Part shown: positions 6,950 through 13,978 of the stretch, piece by piece
Layout: each line of letters opens with the position of its first letter
How positions within the stretch are numbered: the stretch's first letter is position 1
NCBI GenBank assembly: GCA_003140115.1
Contig: PLIQ01000568.1
Location: 7,760 to 24,640 of the forward strand
DNA length: 16,881 nt
Reading direction: 5' to 3'
Source: Actinomycetota bacterium
GTDB taxonomy: Bacteria; Actinomycetota; Actinomycetes; Streptosporangiales; Streptosporangiaceae
The notes under the pieces: generated by a model
Told to the model about the DNA's origin: nothing
The model's input: only the letters and a program-made list of their open reading frames with translations
The model's database searches: none
Made by a program: the position numbers and the translations under genes

Positions 6950-8368
6950 ATGGCCGACCATGAGGAGCCGAGCACGCGGGGGTTGTTCGGGGGCGTCTTC
7001 GCCCGGGGCGGTGCCGACACGAGTGACGTCGCGTGGCTGCAGGCCATGCTGGACGCCGAGGCCGGGCTGGCCCGGGCCCTCGAGCGGGCCGGGCTGACGC
7101 CCGCGGGCTCCGGCGCCGCGGTCACCGAGGTGGCCCAGGCCGGCAACTTCGACGTCGGCGAGCTTGGCGAGCTCTCGGCGCTGACCGGTAATCCGGTTCC
7201 CGCCCTGGCCCGGGCCCTGGCCCGCCGGGTCCCGCAGACCGCGGCGGGCGCCGTGCACCGCGGCGCGACCAGCCAGGACATCGTGGACACGGCCGTCATG
7301 CTGCTGGCCAGGCGGGTCATCGACGTGGTGCTGGCCGACCTGGCTCAGGCCGCTGCCGCGGCGGCCGGACTGGCCGACGCGTACCGGTCCACGATCATGA
7401 TCGGCCGCACGCTGCTCCAGCAGGCCGTTCCGGTCACCTTCGGCCTCGTCGCGGCGGGCTGGCTGACCAGCCTGGACGAGGCCCGCGCCGGACTGGTCAC
7501 GGTCCGCTCGCAGCGGCTGGCCGTGCAGTTCGGCGGCGCGGCCGGCACCCTCGCCTCGCTCGGCGACGACGGCCCGCGGGTGGTGGCGCTGCTGGCCGAG
7601 GAACTGGGCCTGGCCCGGCCCGTCCTGCCCTGGCACACCAACCGGCTGCGGATCATCGACCTGGCCACCGCCCTGGCCCGGGTCACGGCCGCGCTGGGCA
7701 AGATCGCCCGAGACGTCACCTTGCTCGCTCAGTCCGAGATCGCGGAGGTCAGCGAGGGCGGCGGCGAACCGGGCCCGCGCGATGCCGCGTCCCCGCGCCG
7801 CGGCGGCTCCTCCGCCATGCCACACAAGCACAACCCGGTGGCGGCGATCGCCATCCTCGGCTGCACCAGGCAGGCGCCGGGCCTGCTGGCCACCCTGATC
7901 GCGTCCGCCGAGCAGGAGTTGCAGCGCGCAGCCGGGGCGTGGCACGCCGAATGGGAGCCGCTGACCGCGCTGCTGCGGCTGACCGGCTCGGCGGCCAGCT
8001 GGGCGGCCGAGCTCTTGTCCGGGCTCCGCGTGGACGCCTCGCGGATGGCGGCCAACCTGGCCGCGACCAAGGACCTGCCGCTCGCCGAGCACGTCACGTC
8101 GCTGCTGGCCGGGGTGCTCGGCGGCGTCCAGGCGCACGACTTGGTGGCCGAGGCCGGCCGGCGGGCGCTGAGCGCGGGCCTGCCGCTGCGCGACGTGCTG
8201 CTGGCCGTGCCCAAGCTGGAGGGCCGGCTGGCCGCGGCGGGCATCACGCCGGAGCAGATCGAGTCGGCCCTCGAGCCGGCCGGCTACCTCGGCGCCACCG
8301 ACGCCTTCGTCACCGCCGCCGTGGCCGCCCACGAGGCGCTCGACGCCCAGCTATCGAAAGAGGGATGA
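6950..8368 (+). CDS. pcaB: 3-carboxy-cis,cis-muconate cycloisomerase
   Basis: 472 residues of the fumarase/aspartase superfamily. HRGATSQDIVDTA (103-115) is the substrate-binding block and GSSAMPHKHNP (286-296) the superfamily signature with the mobile catalytic loop. The PcaB assignment rests on the match of these blocks and on the gene context; adenylosuccinate lyase is the main alternative but does not fit beside pcaC/H/G. It turns 3-carboxy-cis,cis-muconate into 4-carboxymuconolactone. A Gly/Pro/Arg-rich insertion-like loop at about 269-285 precedes the signature. The C-terminal domain (to LGATDAFVTAAVAAHEAL) is complete. Its stop overlaps the first possible start of pcaC. Confidence 0.92.
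   Translation: MADHEEPSTRGLFGGVFARGGADTSDVAWLQAMLDAEAGLARALERAGLTPAGSGAAVTEVAQAGNFDVGELGELSALTGNPVPALARALARRVPQTAAGAVHRGATSQDIVDTAVMLLARRVIDVVLADLAQAAAAAAGLADAYRSTIMIGRTLLQQAVPVTFGLVAAGWLTSLDEARAGLVTVRSQRLAVQFGGAAGTLASLGDDGPRVVALLAEELGLARPVLPWHTNRLRIIDLATALARVTAALGKIARDVTLLAQSEIAEVSEGGGEPGPRDAASPRRGGSSAMPHKHNPVAAIAILGCTRQAPGLLATLIASAEQELQRAAGAWHAEWEPLTALLRLTGSAASWAAELLSGLRVDASRMAANLAATKDLPLAEHVTSLLAGVLGGVQAHDLVAEAGRRALSAGLPLRDVLLAVPKLEGRLAAAGITPEQIESALEPAGYLGATDAFVTAAVAAHEALDAQLSKEG
8360..8364 (+). promoter_or_regulatory. Ribosome binding site deciding the pcaC start
   Basis: GAGGG lies 6 nt before the ATG at 8371 but touches the alternative ATG at 8365, so the second ATG is favoured. Confidence 0.5.
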
Positions 8369-8370
8369 CC

Positions 8371-8757
8371 ATGGATGACGCCGAGCGCACCCGGCAGGGG
8401 ATGACGGTCCGGCGCGCGGTGCTCGGGGACGAGCACGTCGACCGGGCGGTGGCTACGACCACCCCGTTCACCGCGCCGTTCCAGGACCTCATCACGCGCT
8501 ACGCCTGGGGCGATATCTGGTCCCGTGTCGGCCTGTCGCGAGCCGAGCGCAGCATCATCACGCTCACCGTGCTGGCCACCCTGCAGCAAGAAAACGAGCT
8601 GGCCATGCACGTCAAGGCCGCGTTGCGCAACGGTCTGACCCCCGAGCAGATCTCCGAGGTCCTGCTCCAGGTCGCCGTGTACGCAGGCGTCCCGGCGGCT
8701 AACCGGGCTTTCGCGGTGGCCCAGCGCGTGCTGTCCGAGGTCGGCGTCGGCGAGTGA
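8371..8757 (+). CDS. pcaC: 4-carboxymuconolactone decarboxylase
   Basis: 128 residues, the standard size of stand-alone PcaC. The carboxymuconolactone decarboxylase (AhpD-like) helical core is very clear: PFQDLITRYAWGDIWSR, then LSRAERSIITLTVLATL, and ELAMHVKAALRNGLTPEQI followed by EVLLQVAVYAGVPAANRAF. It removes CO2 from 4-carboxymuconolactone to give 3-oxoadipate enol-lactone. In many actinobacteria this domain is fused to PcaD as PcaL; here the two are separate genes. It lacks the CxxC of AhpD peroxidoreductases, as expected for true decarboxylases. The ATG at 8371 is preferred over 8365 on ribosome-site spacing; either start gives coupling to pcaB. A 144-nt gap follows. Confidence 0.94.
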   Translation: MDDAERTRQGMTVRRAVLGDEHVDRAVATTTPFTAPFQDLITRYAWGDIWSRVGLSRAERSIITLTVLATLQQENELAMHVKAALRNGLTPEQISEVLLQVAVYAGVPAANRAFAVAQRVLSEVGVGE

Positions 8758-8788
8758 TCCGGCCTCGTTGTTCTCTGGCATAACGTCA

Positions 8789-8821
8789 CTAGCTGCGGAG
8801 TTGGTCCGGGGTCACAGCTAG
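8789..8821. promoter_or_regulatory. Inverted repeat between pcaC and pcaI
   Basis: CTAGCTG (8789-8795) and CAGCTAG (8815-8821) are exact reverse complements with a 19-nt spacer. There is no T run after it, so it is not a convincing terminator. It could be an operator for the pcaIJHGD unit, but 7-bp arms are short. TATCGT at 8868-8873 is a possible -10 box downstream, without a good -35. Confidence 0.25.
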
Positions 8822-8901
8822 CCGTCCGACATGCGAACGCCTGTACTCCTGGCGAGCGCTAAGGCGGTATCGTTTTGCTAAGCGAACAGAACTGGAGCGA
8901 C

Positions 8902-9741
8902 ATGGCGGAGATCGTCTCACTCGCCGAAGCCGTGCAGCGGGCGATTCACGACGGGGACGCCGTGGCCATGGAGGGGTTCACGCACCTGATCCCGTTCGCC
9001 GCCGGACACGAGGTGATCAGGCAGCGGCGCCGGGACCTGACCCTGATCAGGATGACGCCGGACCTGATCTACGACCAGCTCATCGGGGCTGGCTGCGCGC
9101 GCAAGCTGATCTTCTCCTGGGGCGGCAACCCGGGGGTGGGGTCGCTGCACCGGTTCCGGGACGCGGTGGAGCACGCCTGGCCGACCGCCCTGGAGATCGA
9201 GGAGCACAGCCACGCCGGGATGGCCAACCGCTACGTGGCCGGCGCGTCCGGCCTGCCGTTCGCGGTGCTGCGCGGATACAACGGCACCGGCCTGGAGTCG
9301 CTCCACGGGGACCATGACGCGGCGCCCACGATCAAGCCGATCACCTGCCCGTTCACCGGCCAGACCCTGACCGCGGTGGCCGCCCTCCGGCCGGATGTGG
9401 CCGTCATCCACGCCCAGCGCGCCGACCGGTCGGGGAACGTGCAGTTCTGGGGGATCGCGGGCGTGCAGAAGGAGGCGGTGCTGGCGGCGCAGCGGTCCGT
9501 GGTCACCGTCGAGGAGATCGTGGACCGGCTCGACCCCCGGCCCGGGGCGGTGGTCCTGCCCAGCTGGACGGTCAGCTACGTGGCCCACGTGCCGGGCGGA
9601 GCGCACCCGTCCTATGCGCTCGGCTACTCCGTCCGGGACAACGACTACTACGTGGCCTGGGATGCGATCGGCCGCGATCGCGAGGCGTTCACCCGCTGGC
9701 TGGACGATCGCGTGTACGCCGTGCCGGCGGGGCAGTCATGA
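8902..9741 (+). CDS. pcaI: 3-oxoadipate CoA-transferase, subunit A (CatI-type)
   Basis: 279 residues of the family I CoA-transferase alpha subunit. GDAVAMEGFTHLIPFAAGHEVI (split over 18-39) gives the glycine-turn region, followed by RMTPDLIYDQLIGAGCARK, SWGGNPGVGSLHRFRDA and EEHSHAGMANRYVAGASG. These blocks recall CatI of Pseudomonas 3-chlorobenzoate degraders and glutaconate-type A subunits, more than the shorter classical PcaI. With the B subunit it transfers CoA from succinyl-CoA to 3-oxoadipate. The ATG has GGAG 4 nt upstream; a TTG at 8875 would add nine residues and is less likely. The stop overlaps the pcaJ ATG (ATGA). Confidence 0.9.
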   Translation: MAEIVSLAEAVQRAIHDGDAVAMEGFTHLIPFAAGHEVIRQRRRDLTLIRMTPDLIYDQLIGAGCARKLIFSWGGNPGVGSLHRFRDAVEHAWPTALEIEEHSHAGMANRYVAGASGLPFAVLRGYNGTGLESLHGDHDAAPTIKPITCPFTGQTLTAVAALRPDVAVIHAQRADRSGNVQFWGIAGVQKEAVLAAQRSVVTVEEIVDRLDPRPGAVVLPSWTVSYVAHVPGGAHPSYALGYSVRDNDYYVAWDAIGRDREAFTRWLDDRVYAVPAGQS

Positions 9742-10538
9742 CCGGCCAGGCGAGCGCCGATCCGTCGGCGCTGAGTGAGCTGACCTACACTGCCGACGAG
9801 ATGATGACCGTGGCCGCCTCCCGCGTCCTGCGGGAGGGGATGACCTGCTTCGTCGGGATCGGGCTGCCCAGCGCGGCCGCGAACCTGGCCCGGGCCACGC
9901 ACGCACCGGGGCTGGTGCTGATCTACGAGTCCGGCACGATCGGCGCCAAGCCGACCGAACTCCCGCTGTCGATTGGTGACGGCATCTTGGCCGAGACCGC
10001 GGACGCCGTGGTCAGCGTGCCCGAGATCTTCAACTACTGGCTGCAGCCGGGGCGCATCGACATCGGATTCCTCGGTGCCGCGCAGATCGACAAGTTCGGC
10101 AACATCAACACCACCGTCATCGGCGGGGATTACGAGCACCCCCGGGTGCGCCTGCCCGGGGCAGGTGGTGCACCGGAGATCGCCGCCTCGTGCCGCGAGG
10201 TGATCGTCGTGGTCAGGCAGAGCAGCCGGTCGTTCGTGGAGCGGGTGGACTTCGTCACCTCGGTGGGCTACGGGTCAGGCCCGGGGGACCGTGAACGGCT
10301 CGGGCTCACCGGGGCCGGGCCGAAGAAGATCATCACCGATCTGGGCGTCCTCGAGCCCGATCCGGTGACGTTCGAGTTCACCTTGACCGGCCTGTTCCCC
10401 GGCGTCTCCGCCGCCGCCGCCCAGGAGCGGACCGGCTGGGACCTGGCCGTCGCCGCGGATCCGGAGATCATCCCCGGGCCCAGTCCCGCCGAGCTCGATG
10501 CGCTGCGCAATCTGCAAAGGAGCACCGATGACCGCTGA
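9738..10538 (+). CDS. pcaJ: 3-oxoadipate CoA-transferase, subunit B (CatJ-type)
   Basis: 266 residues, complete. After TADEMMTVAASRVL and CFVGIGLPSAAANLA comes LIYESGTIGAKP (61-72), where Glu64 is the expected catalytic residue that forms the glutamyl-CoA thioester. Then LSIGDGILAETAD, FNYWLQPGRIDIGFLGAAQID, NINTTVIGG and RLPGAGGAPEIA follow in the order of CatJ-type B subunits. It works as a heteromer with the preceding subunit; the 4-nt overlap supports equal production. The 3' end overlaps the pcaH start by 11 nt. Substrate 3-oxoadipate is inferred from the neighbours. Confidence 0.9.
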   Translation: MTGQASADPSALSELTYTADEMMTVAASRVLREGMTCFVGIGLPSAAANLARATHAPGLVLIYESGTIGAKPTELPLSIGDGILAETADAVVSVPEIFNYWLQPGRIDIGFLGAAQIDKFGNINTTVIGGDYEHPRVRLPGAGGAPEIAASCREVIVVVRQSSRSFVERVDFVTSVGYGSGPGDRERLGLTGAGPKKIITDLGVLEPDPVTFEFTLTGLFPGVSAAAAQERTGWDLAVAADPEIIPGPSPAELDALRNLQRSTDDR

Positions 10539-11268
10539 GGTTTCGACGACCGCCTTCACCGGCACCGGTGAACTCGTGCTGCCCTCGTACGAACGTCCTT
10601 CGGGGCTGCACCCGCCGCTGGACTTCGCCGGGTACCGCTCGACGGTGCTACGCCACCCCAAACGCCCGCTCGTGCTGCTGCCGCACCGGCTCACCGAGGT
10701 AACCGGGCCGCTGCTCGGCGCCGACCTGATCACCGCCACCGACTCCGACCTGACCATGCAGCACGCCGGCGAGCCGCAGGGACAGCGGATCATCCTGGCC
10801 GGGCGGGTGCTCGACTCGGACGGACGGCCGGTGCCCGACACGCTGATCGAGATCTGGCAGACCAACGCGGCCGGACGCTACCGGCACTCGCGCGAGCACC
10901 ACCCGGCGCCGCTGGACCCGAACTTCAGCGGGATCGGGCGTGCCATCACCGACGCGGCCGGGCGGTACCGGTTCATCACCATCGAGCCGGGCGCCTACCC
11001 GTGGGGAAACCACCACAATGCCTGGCGTCCCGCGCACATCCATTTCTCGCTGTTCGGCCGCGCGTTCACCCAGCGGCTCGTCACCCAGATGTACTTCCCG
11101 GGCGACCCGCTGCTGCCCCTGGACCCCATCTTCAACTCGGTGCCCGATGAGAAGGCCAGGCAGCGGATGATCGCGGACTTCAGCATGGATCTGACCCAGC
11201 CCGAGTGGGCGCTCGGCTACACCTGGGACATCGTGCTGCGCGGCCGGGGCGCGGCCGTGTTCGAGTGA
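10528..11268 (+). CDS. pcaH: Protocatechuate 3,4-dioxygenase, beta subunit (iron site)
   Basis: 246 residues, typical PcaH length. The non-heme Fe(III) ligands of intradiol dioxygenases are visible: Tyr118 in AAGRYRHS, Tyr157 in EPGAYPWGNH, and His170 and His172 in WRPAHIHFS; Arg167 in the same stretch is the conserved substrate-assisting Arg. GRVLDSDGRPVPDTLIEIWQ is the conserved sandwich strand pair, and APLDPNFSGIGR is PcaH-specific. The enzyme splits protocatechuate between the hydroxyls with O2, forming 3-carboxy-cis,cis-muconate. AAAGGAG is 5 nt before the ATG. The GTG of pcaG overlaps the stop (GTGA). Confidence 0.96.
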   Translation: MTAEVSTTAFTGTGELVLPSYERPSGLHPPLDFAGYRSTVLRHPKRPLVLLPHRLTEVTGPLLGADLITATDSDLTMQHAGEPQGQRIILAGRVLDSDGRPVPDTLIEIWQTNAAGRYRHSREHHPAPLDPNFSGIGRAITDAAGRYRFITIEPGAYPWGNHHNAWRPAHIHFSLFGRAFTQRLVTQMYFPGDPLLPLDPIFNSVPDEKARQRMIADFSMDLTQPEWALGYTWDIVLRGRGAAVFE

Positions 11269-11879
11269 GTACCGTGTTCGAATCGGCACACACAGAGTGG
11301 GAGCGACGCGTGCCAGGGATGACCCCTTCGCAGACCGTGGGCCCCTTCTTCGCGATGCGGCTGCCGTGGCCCGATGGCCCGTTCGTGGTGGCCGACGGTA
11401 CTCCCGGCGCCATCACGATTGTCGGCCGGATGTACGACGGTGCCGGGAACGTCATCCCCGACGGACTGGTCGAGACCTGGCAGGCGGGCCCGGACGGGCG
11501 GTTCGCCCACCCGGACGACCCGCGCGGCGCCACGCCCGGCGGCTACTACGCGTTCCGCGGCTTCGGCCGGTGCCCGACCGCTCCGGACGGGTCGTACCGC
11601 ATCGTCACCCTCAAGCCCGGCCCGCTGCCCACCCCGGACGGCGCCATCGAGGCGCCGCACCTGGACGTGTCCGTGTTCGCGCGCGGCCTGCTCGACCGGG
11701 TGGTGACCAGGCTGTACTTCCCCGACGAGCAGACCGCCAACGCCGTCGACCCGGTGCTGTGCTCGATCAGCGAGCCGGCCCGGCGGGCCACGCTCATCGC
11801 CGTGCCCGAACCCGAAGGCGAGCTCAGGTTCGACATCTGGCTGCAAGGCGAGCGCGAGACCGTCTTCTTCGATGTCTGA
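11265..11879 (+). CDS. pcaG: Protocatechuate 3,4-dioxygenase, alpha subunit
   Basis: 204 residues, as in known PcaG. The N-terminal TPSQTVGPFF (20-29) is a hallmark of the alpha subunit, and GNVIPDGLVETWQAGPDGRF is the shared dioxygenase core. The iron ligands are not conserved (for example PHLDVSVFARGLL in place of AHIHFS), as expected because alpha is structural and helps shape the active site. LYFPDEQTANAVDP matches the closing core. The GTG at 11265 is chosen for its overlap with pcaH; another GTG at 11274 is possible. An 8-nt overlap with pcaD follows. Confidence 0.95.
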   Translation: MSTVFESAHTEWERRVPGMTPSQTVGPFFAMRLPWPDGPFVVADGTPGAITIVGRMYDGAGNVIPDGLVETWQAGPDGRFAHPDDPRGATPGGYYAFRGFGRCPTAPDGSYRIVTLKPGPLPTPDGAIEAPHLDVSVFARGLLDRVVTRLYFPDEQTANAVDPVLCSISEPARRATLIAVPEPEGELRFDIWLQGERETVFFDV

Positions 11880-12654
11880 AGTGAGGCTCGCGGCCTCGCT
11901 GGACGGGCCGGACGGCGCGCCGGTCCTCGTGCTCGCCAACCCGATCGGCACCACCCGGGCCATCTGGGCGGCGCAAGTTCCCGTGCTGCAGGAGCATTTC
12001 CGCCTGCTCAGGTTCGAGCTGAGAGGGCACGGCGAACCGGGTGCCCGTTCGGCCGCCCCGCCGGGACCCTACTCGATCGCCGAACTCGGCACCGACGTGC
12101 TCAGCCTCATGCGCGATCACGGCGTCACCGCCGCCGCCTACTGCGGGATCTCCCTCGGCGGCATGATCGGGCTCTGGCTGGCCGCCAACGCGCCGGAACG
12201 GATCTCCTGCCTGGTCGTCTGCTGCGCGGCGATCACCCCGATGCCGTCCCGGCAGGCCTGGCTCGACCGGGCCGCGCTGGTGCGCTCGGCCGGGATGGCC
12301 GCGATCAGCGAGATGATTCCGCCGCGCTGGTTCACCGCGGACTTCATCGCGCGCCAGCCCGCGGCCGTCTCGGCGGTCATGGACATGCTGCTCGGCACCG
12401 ACCCGCAGGGCTACGCCGGCTGCGCGGAGGCCATCGCCGACGTGGACCTGGCGCCCGCGCTGAGCGCGATCAAGGCGCCGACGCTGGTCCTGGCCGGCGC
12501 GGAAGACCTGGCTGCGCCGCCCTGGCAGGGCGCGCGCACCGCCCTCGGCATCGCCGAATCCCGGCTAACCGTCATCCGCGGCACGTCTCACCTGGCTCCC
12601 TACCAGACACCGGGCCCGGTCACCGCCGCCATCCTCGGCCACCTCGTAGGCTAG
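11872..12654 (+). CDS. pcaD: 3-oxoadipate enol-lactonase (alpha/beta hydrolase)
   Basis: 260 residues, standard for PcaD. The alpha/beta hydrolase triad can be placed at Ser94 in the nucleophile elbow CGISLGGMIG, Asp212 in LAGAEDLAAPP and His240 in RGTSHLAPYQTP. VLANPIGTTRAIWAAQVPVL and RFELRGHGEPG give the oxyanion and strand-4 region. It opens 3-oxoadipate enol-lactone to 3-oxoadipate, the step after PcaC. It is a free-standing gene, not the PcaL fusion known from many actinobacteria. Last gene of the overlapping pcaIJHGD chain; 57 nt separate it from the next gene. Confidence 0.93.
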   Translation: MSEVRLAASLDGPDGAPVLVLANPIGTTRAIWAAQVPVLQEHFRLLRFELRGHGEPGARSAAPPGPYSIAELGTDVLSLMRDHGVTAAAYCGISLGGMIGLWLAANAPERISCLVVCCAAITPMPSRQAWLDRAALVRSAGMAAISEMIPPRWFTADFIARQPAAVSAVMDMLLGTDPQGYAGCAEAIADVDLAPALSAIKAPTLVLAGAEDLAAPPWQGARTALGIAESRLTVIRGTSHLAPYQTPGPVTAAILGHLVG

Positions 12655-12711
12655 GAGTCCGACTGCTTGTGGGGAACCCGTCCCCCAGACCCTCCTCGGG
12701 AAGGGACCGCC

Positions 12712-13812
12712 GTGCTGCCCTGGTCCGCCGACCTCGCCGGCCGTATCGACGAGCGTGTCATCAGCAGCGAGTTGCTGCGCGGCAACCCGCTCGGTGACCC
12801 GCACGAGCGGCCGCTGCTGGTCTACCTGCCGCCGGGCTACGACGACGATCCCGAGCGCAGGTACCCGGCCGTATACGTGATCCAGGGCTACACCGGGAAC
12901 GTGGCCATGTGGCGGAACCGGTCGCCCTACCGGCTGCCCTTCCCCGAAGCGGCCGACGCGGTGTTCGCCAGCGGCGACGCCCCGCCCGCGATCGTGGTCT
13001 ACGTCGACGCGTGGAGCAAGTACGGCGGCAGCCAGTTCGTGGACTCACCGGGCACCGGCCGCTACCACTCCTACCTGTGCGACGACGTCGTGTCCTGGGT
13101 GGACGCGCGCTACCGGACCCTGCCCGACCCCGCGCACCGGGCCATCATGGGCAAGTCGAGCGGCGGATTCGGCGCGATGATCACGCCCATGCTCCGGCCC
13201 GACCTGTTCGGGGCACTGGCCACCCACGCGGGCGACTCGCTGTACGAGTACAGCTACCTGCCCGCATTCGCGGGCGCCGTGCGGCACCTGCGTCGCTACG
13301 ACGGCGATATCTGGCGCTGGTGGGAGGACTTCTCCTCACGGGTGGCCTTCACCAAGGAAGAGGACATGGACCTGCTGGAGGTGCTCGGCGTGGCGGCGTG
13401 CTTCTCCGCGCAGCAGGACGGCACGATAGACCTGCCGTTCGACCCGGCGACCGGGGCGCTCCGGCCGGCCGTGTGGCAACGATGGCTGGACTGGGACCCG
13501 GTCCGGATGGTGCCCGCCCATGCGGAGGCCCTGCGCGGGCTGCGGGCCATCTGGATCGACGCCGGAACGCGGGATGAGTACCATCTCGACCTCGGCGCCC
13601 AGGCGTTCCGCGGCGCGCTCCGAGACGTGGGCGTAGCCGACGAACTGGTACATTTCGAGCTCTTTGACGCCGGCCACGGGGGCATCGACTACCGGTACCC
13701 GCTGTCACTGGCCTGGCTCTGCGGCCGGATGGCCAAGTTACGGAACGTAACCACACACCAGAACCCGCCGTTCCGTCTCCTTCACCTGCGCTCGTCAACA
13801 AGATCGCGGTAA
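12712..13812 (+). CDS. Esterase D-type alpha/beta hydrolase (putative esterase)
   Basis: 366 residues. LLVYLPPGYDDDPERRYPAV followed by YVIQGYTGN is the start of the PF00756-like esterase fold. IMGKSSGGFGAM (145-156) holds the nucleophile Ser149, Asp283 or Asp288 lies in IDAGTRDEY, and His322 in FDAGHGGIDYRYP completes the triad. Family members cleave esters such as S-formylglutathione, feruloyl or mycolyl esters; the substrate is unknown. Placement after pcaD could mean that it frees aromatic acids for the pathway, but it has its own ribosome site (GGGAAGGGA, 5 nt before GTG). The last 23 or so residues (after GRMAK) look non-family-like and include a TTA leucine codon at 13738-13740. No signal peptide seen. 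Confidence 0.85.
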   Translation: MLPWSADLAGRIDERVISSELLRGNPLGDPHERPLLVYLPPGYDDDPERRYPAVYVIQGYTGNVAMWRNRSPYRLPFPEAADAVFASGDAPPAIVVYVDAWSKYGGSQFVDSPGTGRYHSYLCDDVVSWVDARYRTLPDPAHRAIMGKSSGGFGAMITPMLRPDLFGALATHAGDSLYEYSYLPAFAGAVRHLRRYDGDIWRWWEDFSSRVAFTKEEDMDLLEVLGVAACFSAQQDGTIDLPFDPATGALRPAVWQRWLDWDPVRMVPAHAEALRGLRAIWIDAGTRDEYHLDLGAQAFRGALRDVGVADELVHFELFDAGHGGIDYRYPLSLAWLCGRMAKLRNVTTHQNPPFRLLHLRSSTRSR

Positions 13813-13978
13813 CTTTGGGCACTCGGGCTGGCCAAACTCCTTGTGACCAGGGCCGCCGGCGTGCTGCGTGGACAGGTTAAGTAGCGGCTAAGAAGCCACC
13901 GGCCGGCTCGGCGGTCTGGTACGTTTCCGGCGTATCGGGAACGGGTCAAACCCCATGGAACATTTGAATGGAGTCGTT

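Noticed and set aside
8804..8810. GGTCCGG shared by the gabT-pcaB and pcaC-pcaI gaps as a regulator site
   Set aside because: A 7-mer of this composition is expected often by chance in about 70% GC sequence, and it lacks the dyad context in the second gap.
12670..12687. Hairpin TGGGGA/TCCCCCA as terminator after pcaD
   Set aside because: The stem is short with a bulge and no T run, so it is too weak to call.
12667..12711. TTG start adding 15 residues to the esterase
   Set aside because: A good ribosome site (GGGAAGGGA) precedes the GTG at 12712, and the extra residues look like intergenic sequence.
13957..13978. ECF-sigma-type promoter (GGAAC ... CGTT) before lipoprotein copy 1
   Set aside because: The spacer is only 13 nt instead of about 16-17, and the second box overlaps the region between ribosome site and start codon.
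13813..13978. 166-nt gap between esterase and lipoprotein copy 1 searched for an RNA gene, terminator or promoter
   Set aside because: Only short imperfect pairings (for example GGCT/AGCC) and no good -35/-10 pair were found; a promoter must be here, but it cannot be placed.
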